From Arthrobacter luteolus NBRC 107841 (GTDB taxonomy: Bacteria; Actinomycetota; Actinomycetes; Actinomycetales; Micrococcaceae), in contig NZ_BCQM01000006.1 in assembly GCF_001552075.1 (NCBI RefSeq), positions 1-64,000 of the forward strand: a stretch of 64,000 bases of DNA. The letters are read 5' to 3'. Below, one piece after another: positions 25,795 to 33,160 of this stretch (its first letter is position 1; each line of letters begins with the position of its first letter). A program made the position numbers and the translations under genes. The notes beneath the pieces are model-generated. The model made no database searches, was not told the origin of the DNA, and saw only the letters and a program-made list of their open reading frames with translations.

Positions 25795-26796
25795 CTACGC
25801 CTCTGGCTGATGCTGGCAAGCGCTTCTTTCCGGAGCACGAACAAGCCGTGGGATGAGCCGCACCAGGAGCAGCATGCCGGCCAGTTCAACCAGGGTTTGG
25901 GTGACGACGGCGAGAGGCGCCAACCCCAGCGGCGCAGGGAGGACGAGTGCCAGGGGAAGAACCACCAGGGAATTCCGGGTAGCTCCGCTGAAGATGACCG
26001 CCCGGGTCCCGGGGACATCCAGCCTGAATGCCTTGGCCAGGCCCAGGCCAAGGGGGACCATGACTGCGAGGAAAGCTGCGTACAGGGGCACAACGGGGAG
26101 CAGCGAAGGGAGTTGACCGCCGACGGCACTGATCTGCGAGCCAACCACAACGGCGAGGGTGAGCATCATGAGAGGCACCATCAGGTCCTGAACAAAGCGC
26201 GTGAACTTCCCCGCGGCGTCGGAATTCCGGCTGGCCGCCTGCGTCATCACCGCCAGGACCAGCGGGACCAGGATCAGCCACACGAGAGCCGCCAAAAACG
26301 GTCCGGGTTCAAGGACCGAGCCAATGCCCGGGCCCACAATAACCAGCAGGTAGAGAGGTAAAAGGAGCATTTGGAGCAGCATGAGCACGGGTGCGGCAGC
26401 CAGAAGCCGATCGCTGGATCCGCCAGCCAGGCCGGAGAAGACAATCACGTAGTCAATGCATGGAGTCAGGAGCACCATCGACACTCCGACCAGCAATGCC
26501 TGCTCCCCTGCGATGAAGCGGGTCAGCACATATACAACAACCGGTACCAGCAGGAAGTTCAGGACGAGTACCGCAGCCATAAACCTGCCGTCGTGGAGTG
26601 CCTGGATCAGCCTGCCGAACGGAATCCCGAGAAACGTTGTATACAACAGCGCGCCCAGCGCCGGGTTGACGGAGAACTCGAACGCCGGCGCGGCCGCCGG
26701 AAGGAACCAGCCAATCACGGCACCTGCGAGAAGCGCCCCAAAGTAAAGCCCGATTTGGTGCCGGTCCATGCGTTCAACGAGCCGGGGGAAGTTCAC
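25795..26796 (-). CDS. Arsenite permease / bile acid:sodium symporter family (ACR3-like)
   Basis: About 333 residues with ten hydrophobic segments. The motif LLTPCIDYVIVFSGLAGG carries a cysteine in the helix where ACR3 arsenite exporters have their essential cysteine. Actinobacterial proteins of this type are usually annotated as arsenic resistance proteins, but no arsR or arsC is nearby. The start is unclear: GTG at 26796 or ATG at 26769 (MDRHQIGLYFGALL), neither with an ideal ribosome binding site. The frame further upstream is not supported. Confidence 0.78.
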   Translation of the reverse strand: MNFPRLVERMDRHQIGLYFGALLAGAVIGWFLPAAAPAFEFSVNPALGALLYTTFLGIPFGRLIQALHDGRFMAAVLVLNFLLVPVVVYVLTRFIAGEQALLVGVSMVLLTPCIDYVIVFSGLAGGSSDRLLAAAPVLMLLQMLLLPLYLLVIVGPGIGSVLEPGPFLAALVWLILVPLVLAVMTQAASRNSDAAGKFTRFVQDLMVPLMMLTLAVVVGSQISAVGGQLPSLLPVVPLYAAFLAVMVPLGLGLAKAFRLDVPGTRAVIFSGATRNSLVVLPLALVLPAPLGLAPLAVVTQTLVELAGMLLLVRLIPRLVRAPERSACQHQPEA

Positions 26797-26835
26797 TCCC
26801 CCATCTTGGCACTTCCGTCCTGTAGCCTCTCCCCG

Positions 26836-26931
26836 GTGACCAAGGACGCGACCCATCCGCTTAGTCCTGCAGCAGCGAACCGAACCGCCCAAGCCAGCCA
26901 CCGTTACCGGCGGCAGGAAGGTCCGGGTTAG
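26836..26931 (+). pseudogene. Possible 31-codon gene stub ending in repeat copy B
   Basis: TAGCCT at 26823-26828, seven bases, then GTG at 26836: a leaderless start. The frame stops after 31 codons at a TAG that belongs to repeat copy B (26910-27003). It may be the 5' end of a gene cut off when the repeat or a deletion arrived, or simply chance. Confidence 0.25.
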
Positions 26932-27003
26932 GCGGCTTTAATACTCCCTGCGAGCTCTGCGAGCGGGGAGTTTCGTTGCCGCCGTTCCGGACCCTCCGGC
27001 CGC
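26910..27003 (-). repeat. Structured palindromic repeat, copy B
   Basis: Lies 41 bases after the UvrA-like stop, in the same orientation relative to that gene as copy A to fadB. Outer arms 26910-26926/26987-27003 match at 15 of 17. Inner pairs are GGCGGC/GCCGCC (26931-26936/26978-26983) and ACTCCC/GGGAGT (26943-26948/26966-26971). Where copy A has ATTCCC/GGGAAT the pair is changed on both sides, and GGACC/GGTCC in the outer arm is likewise swapped on both sides. Confidence 0.8.
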
Positions 27004-27044
27004 CACTTGGCCCACCGGCCGGGACCACCGTGACCTACAGCAGC

Positions 27045-29606
27045 TCAGCCGAGCCGCTTTAGCGCAGCTGCCAGGTACGGCGCTGTACGCGAGGCTTCGC
27101 AGGCAGCCACCTCGTCCGCGGTTCCGGCACAGATAATCCGGCCGCCGTCGTCGCCGCCGGCCGGGCCCATGTCAATCACCCAGTCCGCGGCAGCCACCAC
27201 GTTCATCGAGTGCTCCACCACCACCACGGTGTTCCCGGCGTCCACCAGCCGGTTCAGCTGCGCCAGCAGCAGCTGCACGTCCTGGGGGTGGAGCCCGGTG
27301 GTCGGCTCGTCCAGCAGGTACAGGGTGTGGCCGCGGCGGGCACGCTGCAGTTCGGTGGCCAGTTTGATCCGCTGGGCTTCGCCGCCGGAGAGTTCCGTGG
27401 CGGGCTGGCCAAGCCGCAGGTAGCCCAGGCCGACGTCGAGCAGGGTCCGGAGGCTGCGGGCAGCCGCCGGTACATCGGCGAGGAACTCCGCCGCGGTCTC
27501 CACGCGCATGGCCAGGACGTCGGCGATCGACTTGCCGCGGTAGGTGACCTGCAGGGTTTCCTCGTTGTACCGGGCGCCGTGGCAGACCGGGCAGGGGCCG
27601 TAGGTGCCGGGCAGGAACAGCAGTTCGACGGCAAGGAATCCCTCGCCCTGGCAGGTTTCGCAGCGCCCGCCGGCCATGTTGAAGGAAAACCGGCCGGCGT
27701 TGTAGCCGCGGGCGCGGGCCTCATCCGTGCCCGCGTAGAGCTTGCGGACGGCGTCGAACAGGCCGGTGTACGTGGCGAGGTTGGAACGCGGTGTGCGTCC
27801 GATAGGCCGCTGGTCCACCCGGACGAGCCGATCCAGGTGTTCCAGGCCGGCAATGCTGCGGACCTGGACGCCGGGGTCCTCGTCCCGGGCGTCGGCGTCG
27901 CCGGCTTCGTCAGTCTCCTCCGGTTCCGGCGGAGCGCCGTTGACCCGGGTGCCGACTGCTTCGGCCAGTACCTGGCTGACCAGCGTTGACTTCCCGGACC
28001 CGGAGACTCCGGTGACGGCGGTCAGGACACCCAGCGGAATCTCGGCGTCGAGGTCCGTGAGGTTGTGCCGGGTGATGCCCTTCAGCGAGAGCCACTGCTC
28101 TGCCCGGCGCCGGGCGGGAGCGGATTCCTGCGCTTCACCGAAAAGGAAGGGGCGGGTGGCGCTCTCCGCGACGTCGGCGAGCCCGGCGACCGGACCGCTG
28201 TAGAGGACCGTACCGCCGCCGTCGCCGGCCTGCGGGCCAACGTCCACGATCCATTCGGCGCTGCGCACCACGTCCATGTTGTGCTCCACCACAAAAACCG
28301 AGTTGCCTGCGTCCTTGAGTTCCTGCAGGACCGCCAGCAGCGGCTCGGCATCCGCAGGGTGCAGCCCGGCGGAGGGCTCATCCAGCACATAGACCACGCC
28401 GAACAGGCCCGACCGCAGCTGGGTGGCGATCCGCAGCCGCTGCATCTCCCCCGGCGACAGCGTGGGGGTGGCGCGGGAGAGGCTGAGGTAACCGAGGCCC
28501 AGACCAATCAGCACCTCCAGCCGGGCCAGCAGGTCGCGGGTGATGGTAACCGCGACCTCCGTGTCCTCGTTCGACGCCGAGGCCCGGGACGCGGTGCCCG
28601 CGGCCTTGAGCTCCGCCGTCGGCCGGATGATCTCCGCCAGCTCCCCGAGGGTTGCCCCGTTCAGTTCGGCGATGTTCCGGCCGGCAAACGTGACGGCCAG
28701 TGCCTCCGGGCGCAGGCCCGCTCCCCCGCAGACCGGGCAAGGACCGGAGACCATGTACTCCAGCACCCGTTCGCGCATCTTGGCGCTGCCCGAATCGGCG
28801 AGGGTGTGCAGTACGTAGCTTTTGGCGCTCCAGAACCGGCCCTTGTACGGTTTGGCCACGCGGTCCCGCTGCGGGGTGATGGTGACCACCGGCTGTTCGT
28901 CGGTGAAGAGGATCCAGTCGCGGTCCTTCTTCGGCAGCTTCCGCCAGGGCACATCGACGTCGTAGCCGAGGTGGATGAGGATGTCCCGGAGGTTCTTGCC
29001 CTGCCAGGCACCCGGCCAGGCTGCAATGGCACCTTCGCGGATGGTCAGGTTGGGATCCGGGACCAGGGAGTCTTCGGTGACGGTGTGCGCGATGCCCAGT
29101 CCGGAGCATTCGCGGCAGGCGCCCGCCGCGGTGTTGGGCGAGAAGGCGTCGGAGTCCAGGCTGCCGGGGACTGCGTCAGCCGGGTAGGTGCCGCCGCGGG
29201 AGAAGAGCATGCGCATGGAGTTGGACAGGGTGGTGAGCGTTCCCACCGTTGAGCGGGAACTGGCGGTCCCTCGCCGCTGCTGGAGCGCGACGGCGGGAGG
29301 CAGGCCCGTGATGGCTTCCACCTTGGGATTGTGGCCCTGGGAGATCAGCCGCCGGGCGTAGGGGGCAACGGATTCGAAGTACCGTTTCTGCGCTTCGGCA
29401 TAGATGGTGCCAAAAGCCAGCGAGGATTTTCCGGACCCGGAGATGCCGGTGAAGGCCACGATCGCGTCCCGGGGAATGTCGACGTCGACGCTGCGGAGGT
29501 TGTTTTCCTCCGCACCGCGGACCCGGACCATGCCGTTGCCGGATGTGCTGGCGGCACTGCGGGGGTTGGGAGCGGACTGGACGGCTGGTACAGGTTTGGT
29601 GCTCAC
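27045..29606 (-). CDS. UvrA-like ABC ATPase (UvrA2/DrrC type)
   Basis: 853 residues from a leaderless GTG at 29606 (TAGCGT, seven bases, GTG). Two ABC modules are seen: Walker A GISGSGKSS and GVSGSGKST, signatures LSPGEMQRL and LSGGEAQRI, Walker B VYVLDEPSAGLHP and LYLLDEPTTGLHP. Zinc cysteines are CRECSGLG, CPVCGGAG, CETCQGEG and CPVCHGA. It is about 100 residues shorter than standard UvrA, between the first Walker A and first zinc module, so the UvrB-binding domain is probably absent. UvrA2 proteins are linked to drug or DNA-intercalator tolerance rather than core excision repair. Confidence 0.85.
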   Translation of the reverse strand: MSTKPVPAVQSAPNPRSAASTSGNGMVRVRGAEENNLRSVDVDIPRDAIVAFTGISGSGKSSLAFGTIYAEAQKRYFESVAPYARRLISQGHNPKVEAITGLPPAVALQQRRGTASSRSTVGTLTTLSNSMRMLFSRGGTYPADAVPGSLDSDAFSPNTAAGACRECSGLGIAHTVTEDSLVPDPNLTIREGAIAAWPGAWQGKNLRDILIHLGYDVDVPWRKLPKKDRDWILFTDEQPVVTITPQRDRVAKPYKGRFWSAKSYVLHTLADSGSAKMRERVLEYMVSGPCPVCGGAGLRPEALAVTFAGRNIAELNGATLGELAEIIRPTAELKAAGTASRASASNEDTEVAVTITRDLLARLEVLIGLGLGYLSLSRATPTLSPGEMQRLRIATQLRSGLFGVVYVLDEPSAGLHPADAEPLLAVLQELKDAGNSVFVVEHNMDVVRSAEWIVDVGPQAGDGGGTVLYSGPVAGLADVAESATRPFLFGEAQESAPARRRAEQWLSLKGITRHNLTDLDAEIPLGVLTAVTGVSGSGKSTLVSQVLAEAVGTRVNGAPPEPEETDEAGDADARDEDPGVQVRSIAGLEHLDRLVRVDQRPIGRTPRSNLATYTGLFDAVRKLYAGTDEARARGYNAGRFSFNMAGGRCETCQGEGFLAVELLFLPGTYGPCPVCHGARYNEETLQVTYRGKSIADVLAMRVETAAEFLADVPAAARSLRTLLDVGLGYLRLGQPATELSGGEAQRIKLATELQRARRGHTLYLLDEPTTGLHPQDVQLLLAQLNRLVDAGNTVVVVEHSMNVVAAADWVIDMGPAGGDDGGRIICAGTADEVAACEASRTAPYLAAALKRLG

Positions 29607-29613
29607 CCCTTCG

Positions 29614-29619
29614 ACGCTA
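29614..29619 (-). promoter_or_regulatory. Leaderless -10 box of the UvrA-like gene
   Basis: TAGCGT on the minus strand, seven bases before the GTG at 29606. It decides the start: the frame continues 20 codons upstream without a ribosome binding site. Confidence 0.5.
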
Positions 29620-29739
29620 ACAGGGGGCGCCAATCTCCTTCGACCTGGCGGACGGGGTTTCACCACGGGCGTGATGACGGATTGTGGTTAGATACCCTTC
29701 CACACAAAGGCCACCTACCCGAGAACCAGGAACACCACC

Positions 29740-30030
29740 ATGTCTTTCCAGGCGTACCTTGACACGATCGAAGCTAAGACAGGACTAACACCCCGGCAGT
29801 TGGTTGATCTCGCGAAGAGCAAAGGCCTGGACGGCCAGGACATCAAGGATGGGGAAATTCTCGAATGGCTCAAAACCGACTACGGGCTGGGGCGCGGCCA
29901 CGGTATGGCCCTGGTGCATGTGATCAAAAAGGGGCCCACCATCGATGCCCGGCATGTGGGGACGTCCGGCCCGCACCGGGATGATTCCGTCACTCTGCGG
30001 CTGGATGGCAAAGCAAACCGTCCGTCCTGA
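29740..30030 (+). CDS. DUF4287 domain protein
   Basis: 96 residues. The N-terminal MSFQAYLDTIEAKTGLTPRQLVDLAKSKGL and the following EILEWLKTDYGLGRGHGMALVHVIK are typical of DUF4287, a small helical domain of unknown function, often found alone or fused to DUF5655. ATG at 29740 has AGGAA eight bases before. Divergent from the UvrA-like gene with 133 bases between. Repeat copy C follows it. Confidence 0.85.
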   Translation: MSFQAYLDTIEAKTGLTPRQLVDLAKSKGLDGQDIKDGEILEWLKTDYGLGRGHGMALVHVIKKGPTIDARHVGTSGPHRDDSVTLRLDGKANRPS

Positions 30031-30080
30031 GGGGTGACTGGCAGACCCCGCTGAAAACAGGCCCCGGCTGGGGGCGTGGA

Positions 30081-30173
30081 CGGCCGGAGGGCCCGGGATT
30101 AGGCGGCTTGGATAATCCAGGAACGCGCTGCGAGCAGGGATTATCGTTGCCGCCGTCCCGGTGCCTCCGCCCG
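30081..30173 (-). repeat. Structured palindromic repeat, copy C
   Basis: Lies 22 bases after the aldo/keto reductase stop, again in the same orientation relative to that gene. Outer arms 30081-30097/30157-30173 match at 14 of 17. Inner GGCGGC/GCCGCC (30102-30107/30149-30154) is unchanged, and the middle stem is GATAATCC/GGATTATC (30111-30118/30138-30145), different from A and B on both strands yet still perfectly paired. Confidence 0.8.
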
Positions 30174-30195
30174 GCACACACACGGGTCAAGGCGG

Positions 30196-31173
30196 TTAGA
30201 AGAGCGCAACCTTCGGAGCCTGCGGGAAGATCCGGTCCAGTTCTTCCAGGTCCTTATCCGAAGGCACCCAGGACGCGGCTTCAGCGTTTTGCCGGATCTG
30301 CTCCGGCTTGGTCGCGCCGGCGATCACCGAGGACACCGACGGACGCGACGCGAGCCAGGAGAACGCCACCTGGATTTCGCTCAGTCCGCGCTCCGCGGCG
30401 AACTGCCCGAATTCGCGCAGCTGGTCGTAGTCGGCGTCCTGCAGCAGGTTTGTCCGCGAGTGGGTCAGGCGGCTTCCCTCGGGGGCCGAACCGGAACTGT
30501 ATTTGCCGGTGAGCAGGCCGTTGGCCAGCGGGAAGTACGGCAGCACACCCAGACCGTAGGCCTCAGCAGCCGGAGTCACTTCGAGTTCGGCACGGCGGTC
30601 CAGCAGATTGTAGTGGTTCTGCGCGGAGATGAAGCGGGTGCTCCCGGCGGCACGGGCGGTGAACTCTGCTTCGGCGATCTGCCAGCCCGCCCGGTTGGAG
30701 TGCCCGATGTAGCGGACCTTGCCGCTGGTGACGAGGTCATCCAGGGCAGCCAGCGTCTCATCAATCGGCGTCAGCGGGTCCGGGGTGTGGAACTGGTACA
30801 GATCAATCCAGTCCGTACCCAGCCGGCGCAGGGACGCCTCCACCGACGTCATGATGTACCGGCGCGAACCGCGGGCATCGAAGTCGGGCCCGTTGACGCC
30901 CTTCATATCCATTCCGAACTTCGTGGCCAGGACCACGTCACTCCGGCGGGACCCAAGCGCTTTGCCGAGCCGCTCCTCGCTCAGGCCGGGAACCGCACCA
31001 TAGGTGTCTGCCGTGTCAAAAAGGGTGATTCCGGCGTCGACCGCGGCATGCACGACGGCGTCGGTGCCCTCCTGCGATTCGGTGGCGGTGCCGGGGCGGC
31101 CCAGGTTGTTGCAGCCAAGTCCGACGGTGGAGACCGTGAGGCCGGAGTTACCAAGTCTGTTGTATGTGGTCAT
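30196..31173 (-). CDS. Aldo/keto reductase
   Basis: 325 residues of (beta/alpha)8 NADPH-dependent carbonyl reductase. Markers: VGLGCNNLG at the start, catalytic LFDTADTYG (Asp, Tyr), VLATKFG (Lys), YQFHTPDPLTPIDETLAAL (His) and IGHSNRAGWQ. The C-terminal SVIAGATKPEQIRQNAEA binds the cofactor phosphate. The gene stands alone. Substrate unknown; the closest general type is the potassium-channel beta subunit/YhdN-like AKR branch. Confidence 0.88.
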   Translation of the reverse strand: MTTYNRLGNSGLTVSTVGLGCNNLGRPGTATESQEGTDAVVHAAVDAGITLFDTADTYGAVPGLSEERLGKALGSRRSDVVLATKFGMDMKGVNGPDFDARGSRRYIMTSVEASLRRLGTDWIDLYQFHTPDPLTPIDETLAALDDLVTSGKVRYIGHSNRAGWQIAEAEFTARAAGSTRFISAQNHYNLLDRRAELEVTPAAEAYGLGVLPYFPLANGLLTGKYSSGSAPEGSRLTHSRTNLLQDADYDQLREFGQFAAERGLSEIQVAFSWLASRPSVSSVIAGATKPEQIRQNAEAASWVPSDKDLEELDRIFPQAPKVALF

Positions 31174-31263
31174 CGTCCCACGCTATCAACAGGACTGCCG
31201 CCGCTGCCTGCCGTACAGACGAGCGGGATGTCATGATGCTGGAACGCAGCGGATGGAGTCCCC

Positions 31264-31905
31264 ATGGGCGATCAGCTTTTTGACCGGAGCACCGTCGAGT
31301 TCGGCCGGGGAATTTCCTTCTTCGATGCGATCTACGGCTTTGCCATTACCCTGCTGATCACCAACATCGACCTGCCTCCGGCCGCGGCCTGGGGCAGCGT
31401 GGAGGATCTGCTGAGCACCGGGCTGCTGAGCCAGCTGTTCGGATTCCTGCTGAGCTTCGCCGTCATCGCAGTGTTTTGGCGGGTGAATTTCCGCCAGATG
31501 GCCGGCGTTCCGGTCATGAGCCAGCGGCTGATCACCTGGAACATCGTGGCAGCATTCTTCATCATCCTGATCCCCTTCACCACCCAGGGCACCAGCGATC
31601 CGGCCGCAGCCGGCTACTCACTGCCCACAGTCCTCTATGCCCTGAATGTGGCGCTGGCGTCGCTCGCCCAGACCGCAGTCTTCCTGAGCGCTTCCCGGCA
31701 CAATCTCGCAGGGGCAGCCGGATTGGGAAAGGGGGTCCGGCCACTGCTCCCCCACCTGGCCGTGCCTGCCGTTTTCCTGGCGTCAATCCCCGTCATTGCG
31801 GTGGCGGGGCCCGGCCCGGGACGGCTGGTCTGGGCTTCGCTCCTGATCCTCAGCCCGCTCGCCGGGCGTCTGTCCGGGGGAAACCAGAGATCCCCCGCGG
31901 CCTAG
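31264..31905 (+). CDS. TMEM175 family potassium channel-like membrane protein
   Basis: 213 residues with six hydrophobic segments. The first helix contains RGISFFDAIYGFAITLLITNI, a variant of the FSD filter helix of bacterial TMEM175 (here FFDA instead of FSDA), followed by a second helix of the type VIAVFWRVNFRQM. Family members are leak K+ channels. The serine-to-phenylalanine change in the motif could alter the family function. ATG at 31264 has GGATGGAG upstream. The stop shares a CTAG with the convergent gene. Confidence 0.72.
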   Translation: MGDQLFDRSTVEFGRGISFFDAIYGFAITLLITNIDLPPAAAWGSVEDLLSTGLLSQLFGFLLSFAVIAVFWRVNFRQMAGVPVMSQRLITWNIVAAFFIILIPFTTQGTSDPAAAGYSLPTVLYALNVALASLAQTAVFLSASRHNLAGAAGLGKGVRPLLPHLAVPAVFLASIPVIAVAGPGPGRLVWASLLILSPLAGRLSGGNQRSPAA

Positions 31906-32219
31906 GTCCCGTAGGTGTTGAGGGCGCCGTTCAGGCTGGGGGGTTTATCGGTCTCCAGAATGTACTGGATGGGAATCGGCCCGGTGGGCAGGATTCCTGG
32001 GTAGACACGCTCATGGTGACGCCGCCGCGGCTGACTCCCGGAGGCCTGAACCTGGCGGGAAAACACGGCCGAGGAAACCGGTTCCTGTTCCGCCTGCTCG
32101 CACCAGATCATGTACATCCCGTAGAGGTCCGCAGCGGGCGTAGCTTCGGTCTCATCCAGTCCGGTGATTGTGCATTCCCGCAGGAAGTCCGCGACTGGGC
32201 CATCTAGTACCTGATCCAT
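31902..32219 (-). CDS. Small protein resembling the C-terminal domain of D5/P4-type primases
   Basis: 105 residues. The middle part (AADLYGMYMIWCEQAEQEPVSS then AVFSRQVQASG) resembles the winged-helix domain at the C-terminus of phage and plasmid D5/P4-like primase-helicases (LY..Y..WC......S...F.R.L). Here it is a stand-alone protein with a C-terminal ILPTGPIPIQYILETD tail. No phage gene is nearby, so it may be a domesticated DNA-binding protein. The ATG at 32219 is followed by an acidic start. Overlaps the convergent TMEM175-like gene by four bases. Confidence 0.6.
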   Translation of the reverse strand: MDQVLDGPVADFLRECTITGLDETEATPAADLYGMYMIWCEQAEQEPVSSAVFSRQVQASGSQPRRRHHERVYPGILPTGPIPIQYILETDKPPSLNGALNTYGT

Positions 32220-32272
32220 ACTTCGACCCTAGCCACGGGCCCAGGAGTTGGGAAGGGTCCGGCAGATGAACA

Positions 32273-33124
32273 CTAACCCCTGCTGCGCAGATGGTCTTCG
32301 AAGCTCAACGGTGCCGTGCCCGTCAGCTCGGCCACGTCGTCGCTGACCTGCGCTAGTTCCCCGGTGGCGATGGCCGCATAGCTGGTGGCCCAGGCCACAG
32401 CCTGCCATTCAGAGGCACCGGCGGCGCGGCGGGATTCGACCGCCTCGTCGAGCGATTCGGCATGGTAGGACACCTGCTGTCCGGTGACCCTGGTGAGGGT
32501 ATCCGCGACGTCCTGCATGGTGATGGACTGCGGACCCGTGAGCGTATACGTTGCGCCGGCGTGGGCCTGCGGATCCCGGAGAATCCGGAACGCGGACGCA
32601 GCGACGTCGCTCCGGGCGACCGGAGCGAACCTGCCGTCGGCAGCCGGGCCCCTGATCACGCCGTCGCGTCCCACGAAGGAGGGGAGGATGTCCTGGTAGA
32701 AGCAGTCCCGCAGGAAGGTGTGCTTCAGGCCCCGCGCCTTGATGTGCTGCTCCGTGTCCCAATGGTCCCGTCCGAGGGTAAAAACGTCATCCGGACCCGC
32801 GCCCATAAAAGATGTGTACACAATGTGCTGCACACCCGCGTCCACCGCTGCATCAACAAACGTCCGCTGATCCTGTGCCCGGTACGGATTCTCAGCTGCC
32901 GAGACCATAAAGAGGGTCTCCACACCCTCCAGGGCCCTGACGGCGTGGTCCCGGTCCGCGTAGGAGAGCGCGAAAACCGGGGTGTCCGGCGGTGGGGAGA
33001 TCCGGGCAGCGTGCCGCGCCAGCAGGCGGTGCGGTATCCCGGCATCGGTGAGCAGCCGGGCCACGGCGCCCCCGAGCGCTCCGGTGGCTCCGGTGACGGC
33101 GAGGGTGGGACTGTTCTGTGCCAT
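32273..33124 (-). CDS. NmrA-like NAD(P)-binding protein / atypical SDR
   Basis: 283 residues. The start LAVTGATGALGGAVARLL is the NAD(P) site of atypical SDRs, and the rest (FALSYADRDHAVRALEGVETLFMVS, YTSFMGAGPDDVFTLGRDHWDTE) matches the NmrA/quinone reductase 2-like group. No YxxxK catalytic pair at the classical place. Probably a small-molecule reductase or redox sensor. It ends 53 bases from the primase-like gene and reads away from dxs. Confidence 0.8.
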   Translation of the reverse strand: MAQNSPTLAVTGATGALGGAVARLLTDAGIPHRLLARHAARISPPPDTPVFALSYADRDHAVRALEGVETLFMVSAAENPYRAQDQRTFVDAAVDAGVQHIVYTSFMGAGPDDVFTLGRDHWDTEQHIKARGLKHTFLRDCFYQDILPSFVGRDGVIRGPAADGRFAPVARSDVAASAFRILRDPQAHAGATYTLTGPQSITMQDVADTLTRVTGQQVSYHAESLDEAVESRRAAGASEWQAVAWATSYAAIATGELAQVSDDVAELTGTAPLSFEDHLRSRG

Positions 33125-33160
33125 GGTGGCGCTCTTTCCTGCCCCGCCGGGCCGCGGAGC

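Noticed and set aside
25684-26361. 225-codon frame on the plus strand
   Set aside because: Antisense to the arsenite-permease-like gene, very rich in Gln, Glu and His, no domain.
19673-30173. The three repeats as ends of an insertion sequence or composite transposon
   Set aside because: There is no transposase gene between them, copies are in mixed absolute orientation and each is a complete hairpin.
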